Below, in pieces: positions 43,376 through 51,819 of a DNA stretch of 64,000 bases. Position numbers and translations under genes: made by a program. The DNA comes from CAWGJC01 sp965276665 (GTDB lineage Bacteria; Pseudomonadota; Alphaproteobacteria; Acetobacterales; Acetobacteraceae): NCBI GenBank assembly GCA_965276665.1, contig OZ255620.1, forward strand, positions 2,108,001 through 2,172,000, read 5' to 3'. Numbering within the stretch: the stretch's first letter is position 1; every line of letters begins with the position of its first letter. Below the pieces are notes generated by a model. That model was not told where the DNA came from, searched no databases, and saw only the letters and a list, made by a program, of their open reading frames with translations.

Positions 43376-44395
43376 TTGACCTCCTCGGAAGACGTCGCCC
43401 GCCGGGCCGGCGTCAGCCGCTCCGCGGTGAGCCGCGCCTTCACGCCTGGCGCCTCGGTCTCGCGAGAGACGCGCATGAAGGTGATGAGCGCGGCGCGCGC
43501 GCTGAACTACCGGCCCAATCTGCTGGCGCGCTCGCTGATCACCGGCCGCAGCCGCATGATCGGGCTGGTCGTCGCCTATCTCGACAACCATTACTATCCA
43601 ATCGTGCTGGAGCGGCTCTGCAAGGCGCTGCAGGAGCACGGCTTCCACGTGCTCGTCTTCATCGCCCCGCAGACCAGCGCCGATGTCGGCCGCGTGCTGA
43701 CCGAAATTCTCGACTACCAGGTCGACGGGATCGTCATGGCCTCGGCCTCGATGTCGAGCCCGCTCGCGCAGCGCTGCAACGCCGAGGGCGTTCCCGTCGT
43801 GCTGTTCAACCGGACCCAGGACGATCCGCGCGTCGGCGCCGTCACCAGCGACAATGCGGCCGGCGCGCAGATGCTCGCGCGCTTCCTGATCGCCGGCGGC
43901 CACGAGCGGATCGGCTATATCGCGGGGTGGGAAGGCGCTTCCACGCAGCGCGACCGCGAAGCCGGATTTCGCGCCGGCCTCGCCGAGGCGAAGCGCCCTC
44001 TCCATGCGCGCGAGCCCGGAGAATACAGCTTCGCCGGCGCGCAGGAGGCGACGCGCCGGATGTTTAGCACAAAGCGACAGCCGGATGCCGTCTTCATCGC
44101 CAACGACCATATGGCGATCGCGGCGATGGATGTGATCCGCTTCGAGCTCAGACTGCGCATTCCCGAAGATGTCTCCGTGGTCTCCTATGACGACGTGCCG
44201 CAGGCGGCCTGGCCCACCTATCGCCTCACCAGCATCCGCCAACCGACCGATGCGATGATCGCCGCGGTCGTGATGGCGCTGCTCCGCCGCATCGAGTACG
44301 GCGATGCCAAGCCGGTGCGCCTCTGCCTGCCGGGCGAATTGATCATCCGTGACTCCGCACGGATTCCCGAAAGGTGGCCGCATGAAGGGATTTGA
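43376..44395 (+). CDS. LacI-family regulator
   Basis: 339-residue LacI/GalR regulator whose helix-turn-helix begins almost at the first residue (SSEDVARRAGVSRSAVSRAF), with hinge NLLARSLITGRSR and sensor segments GLVVAYLDNHYYPIVLERL, VVLFNRTQDDPRVGAV and VVSYDDVPQAAWPTYRLTSI. The TTG start at 43376 follows GGGGAGAAG. The gene is embedded in the operon and overlaps the next gene by 14 bp. It probably binds the 16-bp palindrome at 39108 and autoregulates. Confidence 0.88.
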   Translation: MTSSEDVARRAGVSRSAVSRAFTPGASVSRETRMKVMSAARALNYRPNLLARSLITGRSRMIGLVVAYLDNHYYPIVLERLCKALQEHGFHVLVFIAPQTSADVGRVLTEILDYQVDGIVMASASMSSPLAQRCNAEGVPVVLFNRTQDDPRVGAVTSDNAAGAQMLARFLIAGGHERIGYIAGWEGASTQRDREAGFRAGLAEAKRPLHAREPGEYSFAGAQEATRRMFSTKRQPDAVFIANDHMAIAAMDVIRFELRLRIPEDVSVVSYDDVPQAAWPTYRLTSIRQPTDAMIAAVVMALLRRIEYGDAKPVRLCLPGELIIRDSARIPERWPHEGI

Positions 44396-45350
44396 CCCGC
44401 GTTTCGCCGACCTTCCCGACTATATTCTCGGCATCACCAAGGAGATCTGGGAGGATCGCGGCCTCGCGACGCTGCGTCGCTATTACGCGAAGGATCTTGC
44501 CGTGCGTGCGCCCGACGGGGTGGTGTTCGGCAATGATGGCGTCATCGCCGCGACGATGGCGACGCTCGCCGCGTTTCCAGACCGTACGCTGCTCGGTGAG
44601 GACGTGATCTGGTGCGGCGACGAGGAAAGCGGCTTCCTCTCCTCCCATCGCATTTTCTCGACCGCGACGCACGCGGCGGATGGCGCCTATGGCCCGGTCA
44701 CCGGCAAGCGCCTGCAATACCGGATCATCGCCGATTGCGCCACGCGCGAAAATCGGATCTACGACGAGTGGCTGGTGCGCGATCAGGGCGCGATCGTGCG
44801 CCAGCTCGGCATCGAGCCCCGGCGCTATGCGGCGGATCGCATCGCGGCGGAAGGCGGCCCGGAACGCTGCGGCCGCCCGTTCACCCCGTCCACCGATGCC
44901 GCGCCGCGTTATGCCGGCACCGGCAATGACGATGAATGGGGCGAGCGCTACGCCACGATCCTCACCGGGCTGATGCAGGCGGATTTCGCCTCGGTCCCGC
45001 GTGCCTATGATCGCGCCGTGCAGATCGAGATGCCGGGCGGCGTGACCGGGCATGGCCGGGATTCGGTCGACGGGTTCTGGCTGCGGCTGCGGGCCGCTTT
45101 GCCGTCCGCCGTGCTCACCATTCACCACCGCATCGGCCGCGCGGACCCGGGCGAAGCGCCGCGCGCCGCGCTGCGCTGGAGCTTGTTCGGGCGCCATGAC
45201 GGTCCGGGCGCATTCGGGCCGCCCACCGGCGCGCAGATCTACGTGCTCGGCATCAGCCATGCCGAATTCGGACCGCGCGGACTCCGGCGCGAATGGGTGC
45301 TTTATGACGAGACGGCGATCTGGAAGCAGATCCTGTTGCACACGGGCTGA
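44382..45350 (+). CDS. two-domain SnoaL/NTF2-like protein A
   Basis: 322-residue protein that appears to be two NTF2-fold domains in tandem. The first spans residues 1-150 (WEDRGLATLRRYYAKDLAVRAPDGVVFGNDGV, IWCGDEESGFLSSHRIFSTATH, RIIADCATRENRIYDEWLVRDQGAIVRQLG). The second spans about 185-322 (LTGLMQADFASVPRAYDRAVQIEMPGG, YDETAIWKQILLHTG). ATG 44382 follows AAGGTGG. It overlaps the LacI gene and is followed after 12 bp by a similar two-domain protein. Such proteins can be cyclases, dehydratases or isomerases; the activity here cannot be told. Confidence 0.75.
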   Translation: MKGFDPRFADLPDYILGITKEIWEDRGLATLRRYYAKDLAVRAPDGVVFGNDGVIAATMATLAAFPDRTLLGEDVIWCGDEESGFLSSHRIFSTATHAADGAYGPVTGKRLQYRIIADCATRENRIYDEWLVRDQGAIVRQLGIEPRRYAADRIAAEGGPERCGRPFTPSTDAAPRYAGTGNDDEWGERYATILTGLMQADFASVPRAYDRAVQIEMPGGVTGHGRDSVDGFWLRLRAALPSAVLTIHHRIGRADPGEAPRAALRWSLFGRHDGPGAFGPPTGAQIYVLGISHAEFGPRGLRREWVLYDETAIWKQILLHTG

Positions 45351-45362
45351 AAGACACACGCG

Positions 45363-46406
45363 ATGACCGACGAATCCTTGTCGTTCCCGTACGCGGCCAA
45401 CAAGCGCTTCGTGATGGATGCGCTTTCCGCCGTTGCGGAAGCCACGCCCGCGACGCTCGCGACGCGGCTCGCCGCCGCCTATCATCCCGACGCCAGCTGG
45501 CGCGGGTCGCACCCGATGAACGAGGTTGCAGGCCTCGCGTCGATCGAGGGAAAAATCTGGCGGCCACTGCTGGACGCCTTCCCAGATCTCGAACGCCGGG
45601 ATCTGATCGTCGCCGCGGGTCGGTTCCGCGACGCGGATTTCGTCGCCACGATGGGGCATTATGCCGGCACCTTCCGGCGCGACTGGCTCTCCATTCCGGC
45701 CACCGGCCAGCCGGTGTATCTGCGCTCCGCCGAGGTGCATCGGCTGGAGCATGGACGCGTCCGGCAGAGCACGGTGCTGCTCGACGTGCTCGACGTGATC
45801 CGTCAGGCGGGAATTTGGCCGATCGCGCCGAGCCTGGGCGCCGAGCTGCAATGGCCTGCGCCGATCGGCCCCGGCGCGATGTCCTTCGACCCGCCGGAGC
45901 CGGATGTCTCCGCTTCCAATCTCGCCCAGACGCTCGCCATGCATCAGACGCTGGGCGATTACGACGATCGGGAGGGACTTGGCCGCGAAGGCCTGATCCA
46001 CATGCCGCAGAGGCTGCATTGGCACCCGAAGATGATGTGGTATGGGCCCTGCGGGATCGGCACCACGCGTGGGATAGAGGGGTTCGTCGATGGCCATCAA
46101 TCGCCGTTCCGGATGGCGTTCCCCAACCGCCGGGGCGGCAATCATTACATCCGCATCGGCGACGGCCCGCTCTCGGTCACTGGCGGCTGGCCGAGCATCC
46201 ACGCGCAACATCTCGGCGGCGATTTCTGCGGGGTTGGGCCGACCGGACGCGACGTGACCATGCGGGTGATGGATTTCTACTACCATCATGAAGGCCTGAT
46301 TCGCGAGAACTGGGTGCCGATCGACATCATCGACCTGCTGCTGCAGATGGGCGTCGACGTGCTTGGTCGGATGCGGCAGCTGGTTCAAAGGGGCGACCCG
46401 CGATGA
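45363..46406 (+). CDS. two-domain SnoaL/NTF2-like protein B
   Basis: 347-residue tandem NTF2-fold protein. Domain 1 has LAAAYHPDASWRGSHPMNEVAG, DLERRDLIVAAGRFRDADFVATMGHYAG and LSIPATGQPVYLRSAEVHRLEHGRV. Domain 2, after a Pro-rich linker near residue 180, has MMWYGPCGIGTTRGIEGFVDGH and the SnoaL-like ending RDVTMRVMDFYYHHEGLIRENWVPIDIIDLLLQMGVD. Domain 2 resembles the single-domain protein at 42809 at its C-terminus. Three related proteins in one operon suggest either a multi-step pathway or a hetero-oligomer. Confidence 0.78.
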   Translation: MTDESLSFPYAANKRFVMDALSAVAEATPATLATRLAAAYHPDASWRGSHPMNEVAGLASIEGKIWRPLLDAFPDLERRDLIVAAGRFRDADFVATMGHYAGTFRRDWLSIPATGQPVYLRSAEVHRLEHGRVRQSTVLLDVLDVIRQAGIWPIAPSLGAELQWPAPIGPGAMSFDPPEPDVSASNLAQTLAMHQTLGDYDDREGLGREGLIHMPQRLHWHPKMMWYGPCGIGTTRGIEGFVDGHQSPFRMAFPNRRGGNHYIRIGDGPLSVTGGWPSIHAQHLGGDFCGVGPTGRDVTMRVMDFYYHHEGLIRENWVPIDIIDLLLQMGVDVLGRMRQLVQRGDPR

Positions 46407-46448
46407 ACCACCGCCGCCAGGGCATTTCAGGCAGTTACCGGCGAGGCC

Positions 46449-46634
46449 GTGATGGCGGCATCTTTCGCTTGGAGCGGCGAGGCGCTCTGGACCACCGTCG
46501 GGCAACTGCTCGAGACCCTCAGCCCAGCCGAGGACACCATCGGCGGCCACAGCACAGGCTTCGCTCTGATGCGCCAATCACTTCGCTTTAGGCTATCTCC
46601 CGGACTGAGAGAGCATGGAACGCGCCAACGCTGA
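46449..46634 (+). CDS. possible small ORF or gene remnant after the SnoaL cluster
   Basis: 61 codons from a GTG at 46449. The same frame also extends back, without a start, to the stop of the preceding gene. The peptide contains SFAWSGEALWTTVGQLLETL and looks protein-like at first, then loses the local codon bias near its end, where base composition falls toward the AT-richer neighbour. I recognise no family. It may be a decayed gene end. Confidence 0.25.
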   Translation: MMAASFAWSGEALWTTVGQLLETLSPAEDTIGGHSTGFALMRQSLRFRLSPGLREHGTRQR

Positions 46635-46666
46635 ATTCCAACTTAACGCGCCCGTATTTCGGTCCT

Positions 46667-47788
46667 TCAAGTGTCAGCCGTCGCGCGAGCCACTGGCTTC
46701 CGAAGCCGAATTACGCTCCGACCAAGTTCTATAAACGGCTTCTCGATCATCATATAAGAAAGATGGCTGACCAGGATCACCGCACACATCATCGCGATAA
46801 GCCAGGACCAGAAAACCAATGGCCCCGCGTCGGCAGCAGGGATCAGGCCAAAACGCTCGGCAGCCAAATAGACTGGCGTATGCAGGAGATAGACCGAGTA
46901 GCTGATCGTACCGAGATGCACGAAAATCCGACCGTGGACTCGCAACTTTGTCGTGCCAAGCAGGAAGATCGCGACCCCGCACCCATAGCAGAGGATATAA
47001 GGCAAGGGACTTTCGTCGTAGCCATAATTCCTCGAGTACGCGAGCAAGCAAATGACCGGGAGCAGGGCGGCAAAAACGATGATCGCCTTTAATGCGTAAC
47101 CGCGCGCCATTTGCTCGTGATCCAGGATAACGCTGCGCCAGATGCAGCCCAAGAACATGACCGAAATGCCGAGCGGGAGGGCGACAGGCAATTTGCGGGC
47201 CATCAAAAAACGGACGACAGCCAACAATAGAGCGAGAAGCAGGCTACATCCAAATGCAGCAAACTTCGCTCGAACCGATCGAAGCACGCCGCTGACGAAC
47301 ATGCCGAGGCACACAGCATAGAAGACGAGTTCGATTTGCAGAGTCCAGGCAACGCCGTTGATATCGTGGGCACCGAGGAATCCCTGGACCATCGTGACAT
47401 TCAGCAAGATTGTCCGGAGATCGGGCAATTCGGAACGGGCTAGGAAAATCAAGCAAGCTATCGAGCTTAGCCAGTAAAGTGGATACAGTCGGCAAAATCG
47501 GCTCGTCATGAAACGAACAATTGGTGAGCCTCGGCCACGATACAGACTCGACGGGATGATGAACCCGCTGATCGCGAAAAACAAAACAACGCCCAGTTTC
47601 CCAAGATCGAGGACTTGGACCAACGCGTAAACGACGGCGCCCCCAATCGCACCGAAATGGGCCTGCTTCTCAGCCAAACTGTAATGGAAGAACACGACAC
47701 CAAGTGCGGCCATGCCACGAAGCGCGTCGAGATAGTCGAGTCGTGGAGCTCCAGAGGAGGGGACGGCGGCCGTCGGATCTGTGGTCAT
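46667..47788 (-). CDS. acyltransferase family 3 (OafA/YrhL-like) membrane protein
   Basis: 373-residue integral membrane O-acyltransferase with about ten helices. The family opening motif RLDYLDALRGMAALGVVFFHYS includes the conserved histidine, and GVVLFFAISGFIIPSSLYRG and SRFCRLYPLYWL follow. The C-terminal YSVYLLHTPVYL and YMMIEKPFIELG are typical. These enzymes transfer acetyl or other acyl groups to sugars of exopolysaccharide or LPS. The codons use clearly more A and T than surrounding genes, which suggests horizontal transfer. ATG 47788 begins the conserved protein; the frame continues to 47854 upstream. No other surface-polysaccharide gene is adjacent. Confidence 0.87.
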   Translation of the reverse strand: MTTDPTAAVPSSGAPRLDYLDALRGMAALGVVFFHYSLAEKQAHFGAIGGAVVYALVQVLDLGKLGVVLFFAISGFIIPSSLYRGRGSPIVRFMTSRFCRLYPLYWLSSIACLIFLARSELPDLRTILLNVTMVQGFLGAHDINGVAWTLQIELVFYAVCLGMFVSGVLRSVRAKFAAFGCSLLLALLLAVVRFLMARKLPVALPLGISVMFLGCIWRSVILDHEQMARGYALKAIIVFAALLPVICLLAYSRNYGYDESPLPYILCYGCGVAIFLLGTTKLRVHGRIFVHLGTISYSVYLLHTPVYLAAERFGLIPAADAGPLVFWSWLIAMMCAVILVSHLSYMMIEKPFIELGRSVIRLRKPVARATADT

Positions 47789-48299
47789 TGACCTCGCCTT
47801 CTCACCGTTAGAATCCCGTTCAAGCGGGGCACTCCCGACCGCAAGAGAGCACAACCTCGTGTCACGGCGTGCCGATGCACTTCTCGCAGAAGCGCAAACA
47901 TGCGGCTTCGAGAATTAAGGCTCATCCATCAACGGAGATTTTCAATAGAAAACTTCGGCAATCCTGTTTGCGCGGGTTCAAAATTCGATGCCGTTTGCAG
48001 ACTTACTGTCCAGCAAGATTTTGTGCAAGGCAATATAGATGTCGTCAGAATGGTTACACAGCAACTTAAATAACATCATCTTTAAACCCATAATTGGACT
48101 GCACCATACAACGTGGCTTTGTGCCGCCCCACCGAGCCGGCACTGCGATCTCCAGGTGATTCCCATGTGCGCTCCCGGGTTCAGGGCATAGTCCGGGTTA
48201 AGGGACCTCCGATCTCGCCGCGCTCTTTCGAAACGATGCGTCACGCCTGCTCGGCTTGTCAGCCAACCTGGCGTGACGCCACCGGCGGTGTGCGGCATC
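47789..48299. other. gene-poor 511-bp region, AT-richer
   Basis: No gene is supported. The stretch from about 47880 to 48110 is the most AT-rich part of the window and shares its composition with the acyltransferase gene, so it may be the flank of the same transferred segment. It should contain the acyltransferase promoter. I see no tRNA, integrase or direct repeat at its edges. Confidence 0.5.
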
Positions 48300-49559
48300 T
48301 CAGGGGAACAGGCCTCGCAACTGCTTGCCGGCGCGCACTCTTTCCACCCCGGTTGCCATCGCGGCCGTGCGCATCGACACGCGCGCCGCCCGAGACCGGC
48401 GAGTCACTTGACTGAATGCCTGCTCCAGCAGGTGCTCCAGCCGGTCATTCACCTCCGTCTCGGTCCAGAACAGGCGTTGTAGATCCTGCACCCATTCAAA
48501 GTAGCTTACGATCACGCCGCCTGCGTTGCACAGAATATCCGGGATGACGAACACGTCACCGCGCCGATCTAGAATGATGTCCGCGTCCGGGGTCGTCGGG
48601 CCGTTCGCTCCCTCGGCCAACACCCGGCATCGCAATTGCCCGGCGTTCGCAGCGGTGATCACCCGCTCCACCGCGCAGGGTGCCAGGACGTCGCATGGCT
48701 GGACCAGGAGCTCGTCCGGGTCGATCCCCACCTGGTTGGAGAACCCCGCCAGCACGCCATGACGGGACACATGCGTCTTGATCGCATCGAGCGGCAGGCC
48801 TGACCGGTCGTACAGCGCCGCCGTATGATCGCTGACACCGGTGATCTTGACGCCGTGCCGACGCGCGAGCGTGGAGGCGGTCACGCTGCCGACATTGCCG
48901 AAACCCTGCACGATCGCGGTGCCCTCCCGCAATTGCAGGCCGATCGTGTCGCATGCCCGACCGATCAGGTAGGCGACGCCGCGGCCGGTGGCTTCACGCC
49001 GTCCTTCAGTGCCGCCGAGGCTGACCGGCTTGCCGGTGACGATCTCGGAAACAGCGTGGCCCTCGTGCATGGAATAAGTATCCATGAACCACGCCATGAC
49101 CTGCTCGTTGGTCCCCATATCCGGCGCCATGACATCGGTCTGGGGGCCAACGAAGGGCAGCATTTCCTGCATGTAGCGGCGGGACACCGCTTCCAGCTCG
49201 CGCCGCGAGAGGGAACGCGGATCACACGCTACGCCGCCCTTGGCTCCGCCATAGGGCAGCCCGACCAACGCGCATTTCCAACTCATCCAGATGGCCAGGG
49301 CCGCGACCTCGCCCACGTCGAGTTTGGCCGCGAACCGTGTACCGCCCTTCGTCGGGCCGAGCGTCAGATGGTGCTGGACCCGGTAGCCGTGGAACACCAC
49401 GGTCCGCCCGTCATCCATGTGGACCGGGATGGACACGGTGATGGCGCGCTTGGGATAGAGCAGGCGGTCGCGCTCATCGGCGGGGATCCCCAGATGGTCG
49501 GCGATGACGCCGAACTGTGTCCGGGCCATGTCAAACACCGGGCCCGTATAGATGGTCAT
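48300..49559 (-). CDS. Glu/Leu/Phe/Val dehydrogenase (glutamate dehydrogenase)
   Basis: 419-residue hexameric-type amino acid dehydrogenase that interconverts glutamate and 2-oxoglutarate plus ammonia, or acts on related amino acids. The substrate-binding region is FHGYRVQHHLTLGPTKGGTRF and the catalytic lysine is in VGLPYGGAKGGVACDP. The dinucleotide fold is at TAIVQGFGNVGSVTASTLA. Late conserved segments are AEGANGPTTPDAD and GDVFVIPDILCNAGGVIVSYFEW. ATG 49559 opens the family sequence directly. It is close to GudB/RocG-type catabolic enzymes, though substrate range cannot be assigned with certainty. Confidence 0.9.
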   Translation of the reverse strand: MTIYTGPVFDMARTQFGVIADHLGIPADERDRLLYPKRAITVSIPVHMDDGRTVVFHGYRVQHHLTLGPTKGGTRFAAKLDVGEVAALAIWMSWKCALVGLPYGGAKGGVACDPRSLSRRELEAVSRRYMQEMLPFVGPQTDVMAPDMGTNEQVMAWFMDTYSMHEGHAVSEIVTGKPVSLGGTEGRREATGRGVAYLIGRACDTIGLQLREGTAIVQGFGNVGSVTASTLARRHGVKITGVSDHTAALYDRSGLPLDAIKTHVSRHGVLAGFSNQVGIDPDELLVQPCDVLAPCAVERVITAANAGQLRCRVLAEGANGPTTPDADIILDRRGDVFVIPDILCNAGGVIVSYFEWVQDLQRLFWTETEVNDRLEHLLEQAFSQVTRRSRAARVSMRTAAMATGVERVRAGKQLRGLFP

Positions 49560-49985
49560 CTGCTCTCTCCGCTTCGAATGCAGCTTTCGTTGAACGCATA
49601 CGCGCGGTGCGAGCAGCGAAATTGGCCGATACGGTTCGCCCTGCCGGGCATTTCCTCGCGGCCACTGCTTCTGGGAGGCCGTTTGGAAACGCGCTGAAGT
49701 GGATGGCCACGGACAAACTTTGCCCGGTCCCTCGATCCTGCAGCTGGTTCGATCGGAGCTGCAACTTACTCCCGGGTCGCTGACTTTAACGCCGGCTTGT
49801 CCCTTGTGTTTCGCCCATACCTAGCGTGAATGGTTCTGCGCCGGGAGCACGATGAAGGCAACTGCCTGATCTCCACTTCCTCACGCCCGGTCATGGGTAT
49901 GACCGCGCCTGAGGAAGCTTCGGTTCACTGGAGATGCGCTCACCCGTCCATCATTATGGGTGTCGCAGGATAACTGGAGCGGGCA
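49560..49985. other. 426-bp region with a repeat fragment
   Basis: No gene is supported. A fragment resembling one end of the family 3 element (GGCCGTTTGGAAACGCGCTG, from about 49676) is present without its partner end, probably a decayed copy. The remainder would hold promoters for the divergent dehydrogenase and DUF1330 genes. Confidence 0.45.
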
Positions 49986-50270
49986 ATGACGGCTTACATG
50001 ATCGTGCAAGGCACAATCACCAACGCGGAGCAGTATGGAGCCTATCGCGAAGCGGTCGTGCCACTCATCGAGACCTTTGGCGGAAAGCACGTGAGGGGCG
50101 GAGAAGTCGAGCTTCTCGAAGGTCGAAAGGATGAACGCCGGATAGCCTTGTTCGAGTTTCCGTCCATGGAAGCCATCCACGCGTTCTGGAACTCGCCAGA
50201 CTATGGTCATGTGAAGGAATTGCGACGTGACGCCGCTGTCTTGGAGATCTGGGCCGTCCCGGGGCGCTGA
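49986..50270 (+). CDS. DUF1330 family protein
   Basis: 94-residue protein of the DUF1330 family, small ferredoxin-like (dimeric alpha/beta-barrel) proteins. The typical pattern is YMIVQGTITNAEQYGAYREAVVPLIETFGGKHVRGG followed by RRIALFEFPSMEAIHAFWNSPDYGHVKELR. ATG 49986 follows GGAGCGGG. The function of the family is unknown. It stands alone, without an operon partner. Confidence 0.85.
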   Translation: MTAYMIVQGTITNAEQYGAYREAVVPLIETFGGKHVRGGEVELLEGRKDERRIALFEFPSMEAIHAFWNSPDYGHVKELRRDAAVLEIWAVPGR

Positions 50271-50610
50271 TCCGAGGGTGCGGAAACGCCTCGCGGCGCC
50301 GCCTGGACAGAGATTGCGCGACGTCGCGCGGAGGATGCTCGTACGAGTTGCCGATCCGCATCCCGGGCCGCTTTGACCGACAACGAAGACGTGATCGCGC
50401 GCGGATCTGAGCGGCCCGACGCATGCCGGATGAACTCGGGGCGTTTGGGCCGCGTGCGCGACGCGCATCAGGTCCTGCCATCCCTTTGCAGGGTGTGACC
50501 AGGAGCCGCGCATTGGCATTTCCCAATCTTCGCTCCAGGTATCGGGAAACCGACAAGGTGTATGCGGGGTGGCCGGCCTGCTTCGTGGCCGGGCGGAATG
50601 AGGGCAGCCC
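50271..50610. other. 340-bp region without a supported gene
   Basis: No intact gene. All frames are interrupted or lack family resemblance. Since the next 246 bp are the remains of a histidine kinase, this may be its further decayed 5' part, but I cannot recognise any kinase motif in it. Confidence 0.35.
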
Positions 50611-50856
50611 ATGCGGATCGCCACTGAGCACGGACAAGCGCTGCACGGCCAAGCCGGCGGCTTCATCCTGAAGGGCGATCGCGAGATCTTGGCGCAGATG
50701 CTCTCCAACCTGGTCAAGAATGCGGGCCGGTCCAGCCCGGGCAGCGGGCCCGGGCTCGCGCTTGTCGCCACCATCGCCGGGCGGCATCGCGGGAACATGC
50801 GACTCGCCGATGCCGGGGGCCGGCCTGCTCGCGGAGACGCTCCTGCCGTGGAGTGA
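50611..50856 (+). pseudogene. remnant of a sensor histidine kinase C-terminus
   Basis: An open frame of 81 codons contains kinase ATPase-domain pieces. The N-box region GDREILAQMLSNLVKNA is followed almost at once by the G2 box GSGPGLALVATIAGRHRG. The roughly 40-50 residues that normally lie between them, with the DxGxG box, are missing. The dimerisation and sensor domains are absent too. The product cannot be an active kinase. The stop overlaps the GTG of the next gene. Confidence 0.7.
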
Positions 50857-51692
50857 CGCTGCTTGATCGGGGCATGGGGCGACAAGACCTGATGGTGGCG
50901 CGGCGCGCGGCTGCAGCGCTGACGGCGCCGTTCTATGCGCTCTACGCCGCGCGCCTGTTGCGCGCCTGTCGGTGCCGGCCGGTGCCGCGGCATGTCGGGC
51001 TGATCCTCGACGGCAACCGCCGCCACGCCCGCGCCCTTGGCGTCCACGACCATCGGCGCATCTATGTCGCCGGCGCCGACAAGCTCGACGAGGTGCTGAA
51101 CTGGTGCGCCGCCCTCGGCATCGGCGCGGTGACGCTCTGGGTCTGCTCCACCGACAATCTCGGCCGGCCGCCGGGAGAACTCTCCGGGATGCTGGCGGCG
51201 ATCGAGGCCAAGATGCGCCATCTCGCGAGCGACCCGCACCTCGCATGCCTCGGCGTGCGGGTCGAGGCGATGGGGCGGCTCGACCTGCTGCCAGCGAGTC
51301 TCGCCGCCGCCCTGGACGCCGCGCGCCACGCGACCGCGGGAAACGACCGCATGGTCCTGACCGTCGCCACCGGCTATGGCGGGCGCGAGGAGATCGCCGA
51401 CGCGGTGCGCGCGCTGCTTGCGGACTGCGCCCGCAGCGATCTGACGCTCCGGCAGGCCATCGACCGCGTCAGCCCGGACGCCATCCGGCAGCATCTCTAC
51501 CTGCCGACGCTGCCCGACCCCGACCTCATCATCCGCACCAGCGGCGAGCTACGGCTCTCCGGTTTCATGCTCTGGCAGAGCGCCTACAGCGAGTTCTACT
51601 TCGCCGACGTCAACTGGCCGGCGTTCCGCCGCATCGACTTCTTGCGCGCGATCCGCGACTACCAGGGCCGCAAGCGGCGACGCGGATTGTGA
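50853..51692 (+). CDS. cis-prenyltransferase (isoprenyl diphosphate synthase, UppS family)
   Basis: 279-residue cis-prenyltransferase that condenses isopentenyl diphosphate units in Z configuration. The catalytic Asp is in GLILDGNRRHARALG, where housekeeping UppS usually has MDGNGRWA. TLWVCSTDNLGRPPGEL, ATGYGGREEIADAVR and LIIRTSGELRLSGFMLWQSAYSEFYF are the other conserved regions. NRRHARALG is reminiscent of actinobacterial short-chain Z-farnesyl synthases, so this is probably a specialised enzyme rather than the essential one. The first about 45 residues vary; starts at 50853 (GTG), 50874 or 50892 (ATG) are all possible. The stop lies in a tandem repeat. Confidence 0.85.
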   Translation: MTLLDRGMGRQDLMVARRAAAALTAPFYALYAARLLRACRCRPVPRHVGLILDGNRRHARALGVHDHRRIYVAGADKLDEVLNWCAALGIGAVTLWVCSTDNLGRPPGELSGMLAAIEAKMRHLASDPHLACLGVRVEAMGRLDLLPASLAAALDAARHATAGNDRMVLTVATGYGGREEIADAVRALLADCARSDLTLRQAIDRVSPDAIRQHLYLPTLPDPDLIIRTSGELRLSGFMLWQSAYSEFYFADVNWPAFRRIDFLRAIRDYQGRKRRRGL

Positions 51693-51745
51693 GCGCCCGG
51701 TTGTGAGCGCCCGGGTTGTAAGCGCCCGGGTTGTAAGCGCCCGGG
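51687..51745 (+). repeat. four tandem copies of a 15-bp repeat
   Basis: TTGTGAGCGCCCGG, TTGTGAGCGCCCGGG, TTGTAAGCGCCCGGG and TTGTAAGCGCCCGGG in succession. The first copy contains the prenyltransferase TGA stop. It is a short variable-number-type repeat, likely to change length by slippage. Confidence 0.9.
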
Positions 51746-51819
51746 CCCGAGGCCGCCCGGCACGGCACGATGACGGCGGAAAATTAGCGACGGCTGAAAG
51801 TCAGGGGAACCCGCGAAGC

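Noticed and set aside
44343..46577. A minus-strand open frame of about 740 codons over the SnoaL genes
   Set aside because: The plus strand holds two proteins with recognisable NTF2-fold segments and ribosome binding sites; the minus-strand product has none.
47789..48299. A mobile island boundary with a tRNA or attachment site
   Set aside because: The AT-rich composition suggested an island edge, but no tRNA cloverleaf, integrase gene or flanking direct repeat is visible.
51687..51745. A CRISPR-like array
   Set aside because: The 15-bp units are directly tandem with no spacers and lie far from any cas-like gene.
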